Positions 21,645 through 32,550 of a stretch of 64,000 nucleotides of DNA are shown here, one piece after another. The DNA is from Chelonoidis abingdonii. Lineage: Eukaryota; Chordata; Testudines; Testudinidae. The notes below the pieces were generated by a model that was not told the DNA's origin, searched no databases, and was given only the letters and a program-made list of their open reading frames with translations. A program made the translations under genes and the position numbers. The stretch covers positions 126,867,517-126,931,516 of the forward strand of contig NC_133773.1 of NCBI RefSeq assembly GCF_003597395.2. The letters are read 5' to 3'. Positions within the stretch are counted from its first letter, which is position 1, and each line of letters opens with the position of its first letter.

Positions 21645-23020
21645 ACACTATAAAGCCTTGTCCCCCCCCTTTTTTTTTTTTTTTTTTAAAAAGTTAGTAC
21701 CTATATACATAGTAACAATGGTGCAGTTGTGCTGGTGGTAGCCATGCTGTAAGTGCAACTGTCAACAGGGCACAGGCATCGCTATGTCATAAAACCCCTC
21801 TCTGAGCAAGTTTGTTACACTATTGTAAAGACTTATGTCTACCCGAGCAGTTTACTGCTGCTGCACCAGTGATGGCTGTGTCTAGTGCTAATGTTTTGTG
21901 TAGATGCATCCAGGGGTTTCATTCTGTTCTGTCACAAGAAGCCTTAAAATGGAGTTAGGCTTCTGCAAGTGAGATATGTGACAATAAACAAGTTTTGCCA
22001 CATTGTCCATCAGCATTCTTGGCATAGAATATAATCTATGCCATGACATTTAGATTAAAAAGCTATTACAACACAAAATCAACTAACACATGTTAAATGG
22101 ATTACAAACTGGATAACATTACATAAATAATCCAGTGGGCATCTTTGTAGTAGGGTCTGTGGTGTGAAAAAGGTTAACTTGTACTGTTATTGAGCACCAA
22201 ATAATTTGATCCTCAAAATTACTAAAATTATTGAGTCTAGAGAAACAAGATATGGTAGGCTATCTCTTGCTAATTATTTCTATTGCTGCCAACTCAAGGA
22301 TGTGACTTCTACAATTTAATCAGAGGTTCTTTCACATACTTTAGGGGACTCCATGATTAAAATTAAGCAAAGTCATCACAGTTATTAACCAGGGCCATTT
22401 TATTATTAAAGCAAGTAAAAAAAAACAACCCAACACATTATATGATACCACACAGAACAGAACACAAATGATAGACTAGTTACTTTTCTTGCAATTGTTT
22501 CCGTATTTCTATCTGTAGAGCGTTTTTAACAGAGATTACACTCTTGAGGGTGAACCGCCTCTGGGGTGCTTTTTTCTTGGTAAATTAAAACCAAGGTATT
22601 ATTTTCCCCAAAATTTGGTGAGTCCAGTCTTAGTACATCATTAGAAAATGAAGACTTTGTAAATAGACTCAAGAATTTGTTTAAGGGTAGATGAGCTCAG
22701 TTGGGTATCAGGGATAATAGTTTATAGATAGACAAGGTAATTAAATCCTGTGAAATCAAAGAAAATATTTAAATCAGTTATTCAGAAGAAGCCATTTAAG
22801 GAATTATCTTAAAATAGGCCAATTAGTAAATATTAAGAATCTTAAATCCCATTATTTCTCTGTTTAACAATATTTAGCCTGTCTCCTCTGAAGGAATACA
22901 TGGGCCAGCCGTTTGCTGTTTAACTGGAGAAAATTTTAACATCTAAAATTATAACGGCCTATTCTAATAAAATCATTACAAAATTGTTACAAGAGTTTTA
23001 AAATCTATATCATTGTAAAT
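21645..23020. other. Unassigned AT-rich sequence
   Basis: Starts with a C/T homopolymer run (21663-21687). 21700-21910 is slightly GC-richer and may be a decayed MITE. Nothing else recognised. Confidence 0.45.
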
Positions 23021-23125
23021 TCCTCCACCAATGTTTGTCATCTGCAAACTTTACCAGAAATGAATTTTTCTTCCAGATCATTGATACATATACTGAGTAT
23101 CATTAGGAAAAGAACAGACCTCTGA
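23021..23125 (-). mobile_element. Old CR1 fragment
   Basis: The plus strand shows tgtcatctgcaaactttacc and ttcttccagatcattgatac, the reverse complement of the CR1 RT segment encoding the FADDxK region. The same segment occurs in the copy at 29030-29100. Only about 100 bp remain. Confidence 0.65.
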
Positions 23126-23189
23126 TGGATAAATATCAATGCTGATACAAAAATGATTTTGCATGAACATTTAAACTATCATTTAAATC

Positions 23190-24545
23190 AGCTTCTGTAC
23201 CAAATAACTGGAGGATAGCTAATGTGAATCCAGTTTTCAAAAAGGGCTCCAGAGGTGACCCTAGCAATTACAGGGTGTTAAGCCTGACTTCAGTACCGAG
23301 CAAACGGAAACTATAGTAAAGTACAGAGTTGTCAGACGCATAGATGAACATAATTTGTTGGGGAATAGTCAACATGTTTTTTGTAAAGGGAAATCATGCC
23401 TCACCAATCTACGAGAATTCTTTGAGGGGATCAACAAACATGTGGACATGAGGGATCCAGTGGACATAGTGTATTTAGATTTTCAGAAAGGCTTTGAGAA
23501 GATCCTTCACCAAAGGCTCTGAAGCAAAGTAAGCAGTCATGGGATAAGAGGGAAGGTCCTCTCATGGTTTGGTAACTGTTTAAAAGATAGGAAACAAAGA
23601 GTAGGAATAAATGGTCAGTTTTCAGAATGGAGAGATGTAAATAGTGGTGTCCCCTTGGGGTCTGTACTGGGTCCAGTCCTAATCAACGTATTCAGAAATG
23701 ATCTGGGAAAAGGGGTAAACAGTGAGGTGACTAAATTTGTAGATACAAAACTATTCAAGATAGTTAAGTCCCAGGCAGACTGCGAAGAGCTACTAAAGGA
23801 TCTCTCGGAACTGGGTGACTGGGCAACAAAATGGCAGATGAAATTCAATGTTGATAAATGCAAAGTAATGCACGTTGGAAAACATAATCCCAACTATTCA
23901 TATAAAATGATGGGGTCTAAATTAGCTGTTGCTACTTAAAAAAGATCTTGGAGTTGTGGATAGTTCTCTGAAACAGCTACTCGGTGTGCAGTGGCAGTCA
24001 AAAAAAGGGAATAATTAAGAAAGGGATAGATAATAAGACAGAAAATATCATATTGCCTCTATATAAATCCATGGTATGCCCACATCTTGAATACTGCATG
24101 CAGATGTGGTCGTCTCATCTCAAAAAAGATATATTGGAATTGGAAAAGATACAGAAACAGCAACAAAAATTATTAGAGGTATGGAGCATCTGCTATATGA
24201 GGAGAAATTAATAAGACTGGGATTTTTCATCTTTGAAAAGAGACAACTAAGGGGGAACTGCAGAGGTTGTGAAGGCTAGGACTATAGCAGCGTTTAAAAG
24301 AGAACTGGACAAATTCATGGTGGTTAAGTCCATAAATGGCTATTAGCCAAGATGGGTAAGGAATGGTGTCCCTAGCATCTGTTTGTCAGAGGATGGAGAT
24401 AAATGGCAGGAGAGAGATCACTTGATCATTGCCTGTTAGGTTCACTCCCTTTGGGGCACCTGGCATTGGCCACTGTTTGTAGACAGGATACTGGGCTAGA
24501 TGGACCTTTGGTCTGACTCAGTACGACCGTTCTTATGTTCTTATG
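23190..24545 (+). mobile_element. CR1 LINE, RT to 3' end
   Basis: 5'-truncated CR1. Degraded RT motifs are in order: an ANVNPVFKKGS lead-in, YLDFQKGF at about 23470 (active-site Asp kept), GVPLGSVLGPV near 23648-23680, and KFVDTKLFKIVKS, where FADD is lost. The frame 23655-23939 gives SELGDWATKWQMKFNVDKCK, typical of CR1 thumb sequence. The 3' UTR runs through gatcacttgatcattgcctg and gggctagatggacctttggt, and ends in ttcttatgttcttatg, the short direct repeats usual for a CR1 3' end. Confidence 0.9.
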
Positions 24546-24997
24546 GATATGGTAGAGGTCTATAAAATCATGACTGGTGTGGAGGAATTAAATAAGGAAA
24601 TGTTATTTACTCCTCCTCATAACACAATAAATAGGGGTCACCAAATGAAATTAATAGCAGCCGGTTTAAAACAAACAAAAGGAAATATTTTTTCACACAG
24701 TGCTCAATCAACCCATGGAACTCTTTCCCTGTTGCAAAGGCCAAGACTACAACAGGGTTCAAAAAACTAGATAAATTCATAGAGGATAAATTCATCAATG
24801 GCTGTTGGCCAGGATGGGCAAGAATGGTGTCTGTAACCTCCGTTTGCCAGAATCTGGGAATGGGTGACAGGGGATGGATCACTTGATGATTACCTGTTTT
24901 GTTCATTCCCTCTGGGGCATCTGGCATTTGCCACTGTCGGAAGACAGTATACTGGGCTAGAGGGAACCCAGAATGGCCGTTATTATGTTCTTACCTC
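24541..24997 (+). mobile_element. CR1 LINE 3' fragment, abutting the previous copy
   Basis: Begins at gatatggtagaggtctataa, immediately after the 3' repeat of the preceding CR1, and runs to ttattatgttctta. Contains the ORF2 end and full 3' UTR. Either the new copy inserted at the tail of the old one or the two are parts of a rearranged locus. Confidence 0.88.
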
Positions 24998-25072
24998 AAG
25001 AAAACAAACTTTGTAAAGAAAAATCTTTTAGGAAGGACCTGGTTATGTAAAAGAATGTGAGAATGTTCCTTG

Positions 25073-25295
25073 CAGTGTTGTTGTAGCCATGTTGGTCCCA
25101 GGTTGTTAGAGAGACAAGGAGGCTGAGATGTTATCTTTTACTGGACCAGCTTCTGTTGGTGAAAGAGACAAGCTTTCGAGCTACACAGAGCTCTGAAGTA
25201 GCTGAAAAAGAGCTTTGTGTAGCTCAAAAGCTTGTTTCTTTCACCAACATTTGGTCCAATAAAAGATATTACCTCATAAACCTTGTCTCTCTAAG
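25073..25295. repeat. Foldback element (long inverted repeat)
   Basis: Left arm: gagagacaagg, then tatcttttactggaccagc, ttggtgaaagagacaagctt, gagctacacagagctc. Right arm is the inverse: gagctttgtgtagctcaaaa, gcttgtttctttcaccaac, tggtccaataaaagatatta, ccttgtctctc. This is a common amniote palindromic MITE, present here in one almost complete copy. Confidence 0.8.
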
Positions 25296-25624
25296 ATGTT
25301 CCTCATTCAGAGTATTCCAGAGGAATGTTGGGATGTGCAGTCTAAACCCTTCCCTCTCCTTTACAAAAAAAAGCCTATAGGAAAATAGTGTATAGGTGGA
25401 AATGCTTTAAACCTTTTGTTTGTTTTTTACATGCTGAAATGATAAAAATGATTGATTGTGAAATGCATATTTGCATGTTAATAAAATGAAAAGTTTCTTA
25501 CGTAATTTCCTAATATCATGCTTTATGAACCAACCTAATGCACGTGAAAACCCTAACACAGAAGAAAATTCTACTGAGCAATCTGGATTGCATGGTAAAC
25601 TGGGTTTACTTGAACAATGTGTGT

Positions 25625-26660
25625 TTTTAATACAGCCAAATACAAAGTTATGCATGTAAGAACACTAAATGTTGGTCACATTTTTCAGGATGAGGGACTG
25701 TATTTTGGAAAGCAGTGACTCAGGGTGGATAATCAACTGGATATGTGCTCCCTACATTGTGTTGCGGTTAAGAGGTCACACACAATCGTTGAATGAGTAA
25801 GCGGGAGAGTATAAAGAGAAAGTAGGGAGGTGTTACCGTGCAGTACTACCACCGTATATGGCAGTAGTGAGACCATTACTATGTCTAGTTCTGGTGTCAA
25901 TACTTAAAAGGATGTGGACAAATTAATCAGAAAAAAGCTACAAGAATGATTTGAGATTTGGAAAACATGCCTTACAGTAAGAGATTAAAGAAGCTTGATT
26001 TATTTAGCTATTTAGTTTATCTAAAATAAAGTTAAGAGGTGACTCTGGGTATGTCTACACTATCCGCCGGATTGGTGGGTAGTGATCGGTTTATCGGGGA
26101 TTGATATTGTGTCTCATCTAGACGCAATATATCGATCTCCGAACACGCTCCCGTTGACTCCAGAACTCCACCAGGGCGAGTGGCGGTAGCGGCGTCAACA
26201 GGGGGAGCCGCGGCCGTTGATCCAACGCCGTGAGGATGAGAGGTAAGTCGAAATAAGATACTTTGACTTCAGCTATGCTATTAACGTAGCTGAAGTTGCG
26301 TATCTTACATCGACCCTGCCCCCTGGTGTAGACCAGGCCTTAATCATGGTCTATAAGTATCAATGTAGGAAGAAGATTTCTAATAGTTAAGGGTTCTTTT
26401 ATTTAGTAGAGTTGGGAAAAACAAGATCCAACTCCTGGAAGCTGAGGCTAGATAAACTCACACTAAACAGAAGGTGCAAATTTATTAGTTAGTCTTAGTA
26501 ACCATTAGCACAACTTATGTGGGGATGTGGTAGATTCGCCATCATTTAAAATTTTTAAATCAAGATTGAGTGTCTTTCTAAAACATATGCTGTAGCTCAA
26601 CCAGAAATTATGGGCTTCACAAAGGACTTATTTGGTTGTGGAAGAGAGCAGAATAGTGAT
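25625..26660 (+). mobile_element. Old CR1, split by a MITE
   Basis: Follows the old CR1 consensus: aatacaaagttatgcatgta, ggaaagcagtgactc, ggataatcaactggatatg, gtctagttctggtgtc, gaaaacatgccttacagtaa, gttaagaggtgac. It is then interrupted at about 26046 and resumes at 26341 with tcatggtctataagtatcaa, and later aatttttaaatcaagattga and gtctttctaaaacatatgct. No frame survives. Confidence 0.8.
26047..26340. mobile_element. MITE with GGGTATGTCTACAC-type ends (Chompy-like)
   Basis: Left end gggtatgtctacac; right end ggtgtagaccaggcctta is an imperfect inverse. Inside is a hairpin around 26244-26315 (taagtcgaaataagatactt against its inverse). More CpG-rich than its surroundings. Resembles the Chompy/Harbinger-type MITEs known in turtles and crocodilians. 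It sits inside an old CR1 whose two halves fit together on either side. Confidence 0.72.
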
Positions 26661-28145
26661 AATGGTTTCTCTGGCTTTGAAAGCTATGAATATTTAATAA
26701 GGGTATTGAGGTGAAAGTCTTCTTTGCCAGACAAAATTATAGAAAACAACATACTCAGTATGCACAAGCATATGAAAATGTTATATTAATTGCTGTAACT
26801 CACACACCAGCAGTAGTTAACAATGACCAGCAAAAGCTATGAATACTAAGAGTAGGCAAAGACTTGTCATGCTAAATTCCATTTTTCACTTCCTAAGTAT
26901 GTACTATTTAAAATGAATGCTGAGCAAGATGAAGTCACAGCTTGTGCATTAAATAATTGACATTTTAAAAATATCAACTTGTACATAATTTTAAAATCAG
27001 TTATTTTTAATTTTTTGTGCAATGTAGAACAATATTTTCATTATTATTGAGATAAACCATGTTCTGGATCTAGCATCAAGTATGTGATGCTTCAGGTTTA
27101 TTTAAATGATAATACTAGTGTAATATATATGGCTAATTATTGTAACTAGCAATTAGACCTAGGAAGGGGTCTAGGTGGCCCTCAGATGAGATTTCTGCCT
27201 CATCATCAATTGTAATCAGGACTTTTTTGTATGGAAATTAATTTGTGCTTGATACCTTGGCCCATGGGCTTTATTTTGTGGCTCAGTGAGATATACTGTT
27301 TTGAACCAGACATAGCTCTTTACAACTGTAGCAGCAGGGAAGCAACCACCAACCTGTCCTCAGACCTAGGTCCCCTGCTTAGGATCCCAAGGACTAAGGA
27401 CTCCTGTAGAAAAAAGTAGAAGGCAAATTACCACCGAGAAGAATTATCTACAAGGCTGCGTGAAAGAACATTAGGCAAATTCAAAAAATCCCTTCATCTG
27501 TCTCTATCAAACACAGAAATCAAAGAAAAATATCCAAGGTGATAGATGGGGGAATGACTCCCTCTTTTTACCTTGCTAAAACACTGTGCCAGAAACTGAT
27601 TTCTAGGGTAGAATCCCAAACAGGCTGGCAAAATTTTCAAAAGCACCTAGGTGATTAAGTAGCCTGAGGCCCATTTTCAAAAGTGATTTAGCCCTTATGA
27701 ACTTAAGTCTCTTTGCAAGTCACTGGGATTTAGGGCCCTAAATCACTTAGATGTGTTTGAAAATTTTACCCAATATACCTATTTGAATCCACTCCTTGTT
27801 CCTAATTTTGAGTCTCAAAGGCCCTGGTGCCCAGAAGAAATGGATAGATGAGTTTCATAATTGAAAAACAACTTGCAGACTCCAGGTGAATTTGTGGAAG
27901 GGGAGCATCCCATTTTCTTTTTTGTAATATGACTTGCATTGAAATATAAAATGATGGTTTGATGTTGTAATTTGTTACTGTTGCCAAGAGACTGAGGAAA
28001 TTAACTGTCTATATATAAAAATAAATCATAAAGAAAAGAAATGACTAAGTTTGAGAAACTGTGATGGCTTAAGGCTAAGTAAAGTATGCTGTTTAGAAGC
28101 TTGAATTGATTTTTTTCCTTTTGTAAAGTATAAAGTTTTTTTTCT
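26661..28145. other. Mostly unassigned AT-rich sequence
   Basis: AT-rich without genes, apart from the palindromic element listed at 27627-27771. The short frame 27231-27419 is probably chance. Confidence 0.45.
27627..27771. repeat. Palindromic MITE-like element
   Basis: Starts ggcaaaattttcaaaagcac and ends with its inverse, gtgtttgaaaattttaccc. Inner arms around ttcaaaagtgatttag and cctaaatcacttag also pair. This is a common amniote palindromic repeat; I do not assign it to a superfamily. Confidence 0.7.
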
Positions 28146-28149
28146 TGTG

Positions 28150-29345
28150 TGCTATACACTGTGGCAGATTCACAGATTCCAAGGACAGAAGGGATGTTTG
28201 TGATGATTGAGTCTGACCTATATAACACAGGCCATAGAACTTCCCCAAAATAATTCCTAGAGCCTATCTCTTAGAAAAAACATCCAATCTTTATTTAAAT
28301 ATTGCCAGTGATGGAGAAAGTACCACGACCCTTGGTAAATTGTTCCAGTGGGTAATTACCTCTGTTAAAAATTTACACCTTATTTCCAGTCTGAATTTGT
28401 CTAGCTTCAACTTCCAGTCATTGGAACATGTTATAACTGTCTTTGCTAGATCAAAGAGCCCATTACTAAATATTTGTTCCCAGATAATTATAGTCTGTTT
28501 ATAAAGTCACCCCTTAGCCTTCTCTTTTTGTTAAACTAAGTAGATTGAGCTCCTTGAGTCTACTGCTATCAGGCATGTTTTCTAATCCTTTAATCATTCT
28601 TGTGGCTCTTTTCTGAACCCTCTCCAATTTATCAACATCCTTCTTGAACTGTGGACACCAGAACTGGACACAGTATTGCAGCAATGGTTGCATCAGTGCC
28701 AAATACAGAGATAAAATAGTGTCTCTACTCCTACTTGAGATTCTCCTGTTTATGCATCCAAATATTTCATTATCCCTTTTGGCCACAGCATTGCGCAGGG
28801 CGCTCATATTCAACGATTATCCACTGCCTCCACCCAAATATGTTTCAGACTTCCTGTTTCCAAGGTTCAAGTCCCCTATCATGTAAGTATGGCCTATAGT
28901 TTTTGTTCCTAGATTTATACATTTACTGTTGGCTGTATTAAAATGCATGTTGTTTGCTTACGCTCAGCTTACCAAGAGATCCAGATTGTTCTGTATCAGT
29001 AACCTGTCCTCTTCGTTATTTACTACTCCACCAATTTTGCTGTCATTTGCAAACTTTATCAGTGATATTATGTTTTCTTCCAGGACATTGATTAAAAATG
29101 TTAAATACCTACTGAAAACACACTTGCTCCATGATGATTCTTCATTTCTGATTACATTTGACACCTATCAGTTAGGCTGTTTCTGATCCATTTAGTGTGT
29201 GCCATGTTAATTCTATATCATTTTAATTTTTAAATCAAAATCATATGCAGTACTAAATCATATGCTGTACAGAAGTCCAAGTACATTGCCTAGATGTGGA
29301 GTGTCTATGTAATAATCTAAGAATACTGATCTATATTAATGTTAT
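28150..29345 (-). mobile_element. Old CR1 (minus strand), RT and 3' end
   Basis: The minus strand at 28514-28813 reads GCINRRISSRSRDTILSLYL, LLQYCVQFWCPQFKKDVDKL and RVQKRATRMIKGLENM, the CR1 RT C-terminal region. The 3' end lies toward 28150 (ggcagattcacagattccaa). Upstream RT sequence is at 28964-29164 minus, giving LIKFANDSKIGGVVNNEEDR, where FADD has become FAND. The piece 28815-28930 connects the two. Dead, very old. Confidence 0.88.
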
Positions 29346-31315
29346 ATGTGTAGTATGTGACACGGTCAGTGAGGAAATTATTGTATAGTTACATTGATTT
29401 ATTAGACTTCTCGTATGAATGTATTGATCTAGCTTAATAGAGAGCTCTTGGAAGAATAAGCAGGAACGCAATACAATGACTCTGGGGAAAAACACCCCAG
29501 CACACAAAGACAATAAGGAAAACTATTAGTTTCAAGGACCATATGTCCTGCCTCCAACTAAGTTGCAAGCCTTGTTTTGCCAGGACTGGGAAACAAGAGA
29601 TCAAAAGGCTACTAAACACTTAAAAAGTCTCTCTCTGAACAGGAAGTGCGGGGGGGAGGGGAGGGGAGGCGGGGAGAGTGTCAGCTGCCAAGTGCTGTTC
29701 ATGGCTTGTCTGGTCACTAGTTACCATTGTCACTGCTTGCGGAGGCAATCATGGTTGATCCACAAATAACTACAGCCCAAGGCCTAGTCTGAGAGTGGGA
29801 GAATCACATGATTCTACCCTGGGAAAAGGGACAACCTGAGAGGGGGGGAGCATTCAGAGACCAGGAGGCATGAGAGGTGCAGTTAGCCTGGTATCTGTTA
29901 CCCTACAAAAGGCATGTAGGTCTGATCCAGTTTTTTTTCTTGTCTTTATTTCAGGATCTTCTATGATGTCACCAGTGATACATCTGTAGAGCCTGATGGC
30001 TTGTTGAACAACTTGTATTTTATCTGATGAATGGTTAAGCAACAGTAGAGCCCAATAAATTCTATACCCAGCATATGTCATTTTTGTAAGTTTTAGAGGA
30101 CAACATTATTTCAGGAAAACTAGTGGGTGGTAATGTGACATCTAGAATATGTAATAAAGGTTACATTTTGGTGTAATTGAGAAGTCAAACTGGGACAGGA
30201 AAAAGTGGTGGTAGGCTTTTAAACTCGTCCACAAAATGAACTTTGCCCACTTGAAACACCAAAATGGGAGGCTGCTCTCAGTAGCAATAGCATCACTGGC
30301 CATTGAAATAAGTGGAGCAGTTCATGTCTTTCAGAACTTCATTTCAAGATCTCTACAGAGTCAGGCAGACATTGCTGTATCGCTTTGCATTCAGTTCACA
30401 TTTCAAGGTTTTCTTTATATATCGGTAAAGACAGCTTTAATTTATTAAGAAAAGTTTCTGGAGAACAAGGTAGCTTGTGAGAAGAACGGTACCAGACTAC
30501 TGCATACCAGTCCAATTCAAACCCTGTACTTGACTATGATCCTTTTAAAAGTAAATTTACAGTATTATACTTACTAGAGTTAGGCAAGTGGATAAATACA
30601 CTTTCATAATCATCCAGTCCAGAAGTTGTTAAATAGCTAGATTGGTCTGGCACAAGTATGAGGTGGTGATATCAGAAGGCCAAAAATAGAATTTGTAAAT
30701 ACATTCTCTAACTTTTCTTGTTTTCTTGTTTTATACAAATTGAGATGGAAATATTGGTTGTCAAACAGACCACTTCTAGAGGCTCTGGGTGGCTGAGGGA
30801 GTGGCCCCAATTTTTATATTGAAAAAGGCTTGCAGATAGAATCAATATGTTATGGTTGAACAATATTAAAACAATTTTTGTACTTCTGTTTATTGTGATC
30901 ACATTTTTTCTCACTTAAAAGCCATTTTATAAAATTGCACCACAGGGCATGGTCTCTATAGGCTTCAATAATATAGATATTTTTTAAAAATCATGTGTAT
31001 ACAATGGACACCTTGTGGCCCTGGTCACGCTATGTTGATTATATCAATCTTCGTCCCTAGTAGCTAGCACCTGATTAGACCCCTGCCCTCCATCAGCATG
31101 ACAATGTTCATTGTGTAAATGCAGCATTCATTTTATGAACATTAATGTTGAAAGAAATGTAAGTGATATTCATGAAACCAAGAAAATTATGTATTAGACA
31201 CTGTAACCACTAATCTTACTGTAAATATTCTACAGAAAGGACCCAAATAGTAATGTGCTTTTGATGGCTGGACTCTGTCTGCTCTTTATCTAAAGAATAT
31301 AAATGCTTCAGAATA
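29346..31315. other. Unassigned sequence
   Basis: AT-rich except for a G-rich segment at 29645-29685 (listed separately). Short frames on both strands, such as 29563-29769 and 30236-30448, have no recognisable features. Confidence 0.45.
29650..29674 (+). other. G-quadruplex motif
   Basis: G tracts of 7, 4, 4 and 4 bases separated by one base, one base and a short AGGC loop satisfy the simple G3+N1-7 rule for an intramolecular quadruplex. It may be only a purine-rich simple sequence; no promoter is visible next to it. Confidence 0.6.
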
Positions 31316-31320
31316 GGAGA

Positions 31321-31430
31321 GAATGTCCCCCCCCCCCCCCAGATGTCCTGATTTTATAGGGTCAGTCCTGATTTTTTGGTCTTTTTCTTATATAGGCTCC
31401 CATTACCCCCCCCCCCCCTTTTTCCCCTTT
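31321..31430. repeat. Fragment of a turtle repeat with two poly-C runs
   Basis: Runs of 14 C (31327-31340) and 13 C (31406-31418) bracket gatgtcctgattttataggg and tttcttataggctcc-like sequence. I recognise the segment as an interspersed repeat common in turtles; superfamily not assigned. Confidence 0.5.
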
Positions 31431-31434
31431 TCTA

Positions 31435-32550
31435 TTTCAAAACTGTTTGTATGTTTTCACCTTTCTGGAGCCCAGTAATGTGGAAAAGTGCTATGTTAGA
31501 CAAGTATACTCTTAGTGTCAGACCATATACTATCATCCTAGAGACCTTTGTTTATCTTTAGACTCTAATGTTGCAGCCTGGTGATATAGTTCTACGTGTA
31601 TTAATCAGATGGAAGACCTCTGAAATACTCAGTAGGTGCCCAAACCATATTCATTGTCTTAGGAAGGCAGTCTTTCAGGTGCCTGTATTTTGGCTGCTGT
31701 CAGTGTAAAGGAGTTTCAGAGCTGAATTTTGTGACCTTCTTTTTTCACCCTTTGACATTTTTAACTTGCCTGTGGGTGTAATTCTATCACAGAAGAATGA
31801 TCACTACAGTATAAATCTTAGGAAGTAACACCTTGTCTTCAAAGGAATGTCTTGGGGTTAAGTTCTCTTAAACTAGGAAAACAAATGTCTTATTCTGAAA
31901 TGAACTACAAAGAAGTTCTGCTCACACAATTAACTCATTTTAGTTTGGAAGGAAAAAAAGAACTTTAGTGATTTCTTCTTGGTGTCAAGTACTGTAGATG
32001 CTTTGCAGAGAATTTTTGGTGACATATATAATAAAAGTGTAACTAAATTACACGATTCTCTCATACATCTGAGAGAAATAAGGAAATGAACTTTAATGTA
32101 GAAGTTGGAAAAGTCTTTAATGAATGTGACTTGAGCAGTAGGATGTTTTTGTTTTGTTTTGTTTTTTCTCTCCCATCGCTGAAGTATGAGGATAAAGTCT
32201 GGCTTTACTTATGCGTAAATTAAATTTATCTGGCTAGTCCGTAGTGAAAATGTGTCAACATTATAAAACTTTCATGCTGTTGGCTTACTACTTAGGAAAT
32301 GTCTAGTCCAGTACTGCAATGTTAGGGTATCTTGGAACTAATTCCAAAACTTCTTTGGTGTGTTTTGTGCCTATTTAATTTCAATATGCCAGCTATTGTT
32401 GTTGTGGTACTTACACAATCCACTTTATAATTTTGGGTACACACAAAATGTATTATGCCTCTGTCTCTTCTATCCAGACAACATAGATTATATTATTTTA
32501 GGATTATGCAATATATAAAATAACATTGCTAAGGCAAGACTAAGTATTAT
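31435..32550. other. Unassigned AT-rich sequence
   Basis: No gene seen. A short TTTTG-type simple repeat lies at about 32146-32167. Confidence 0.5.
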
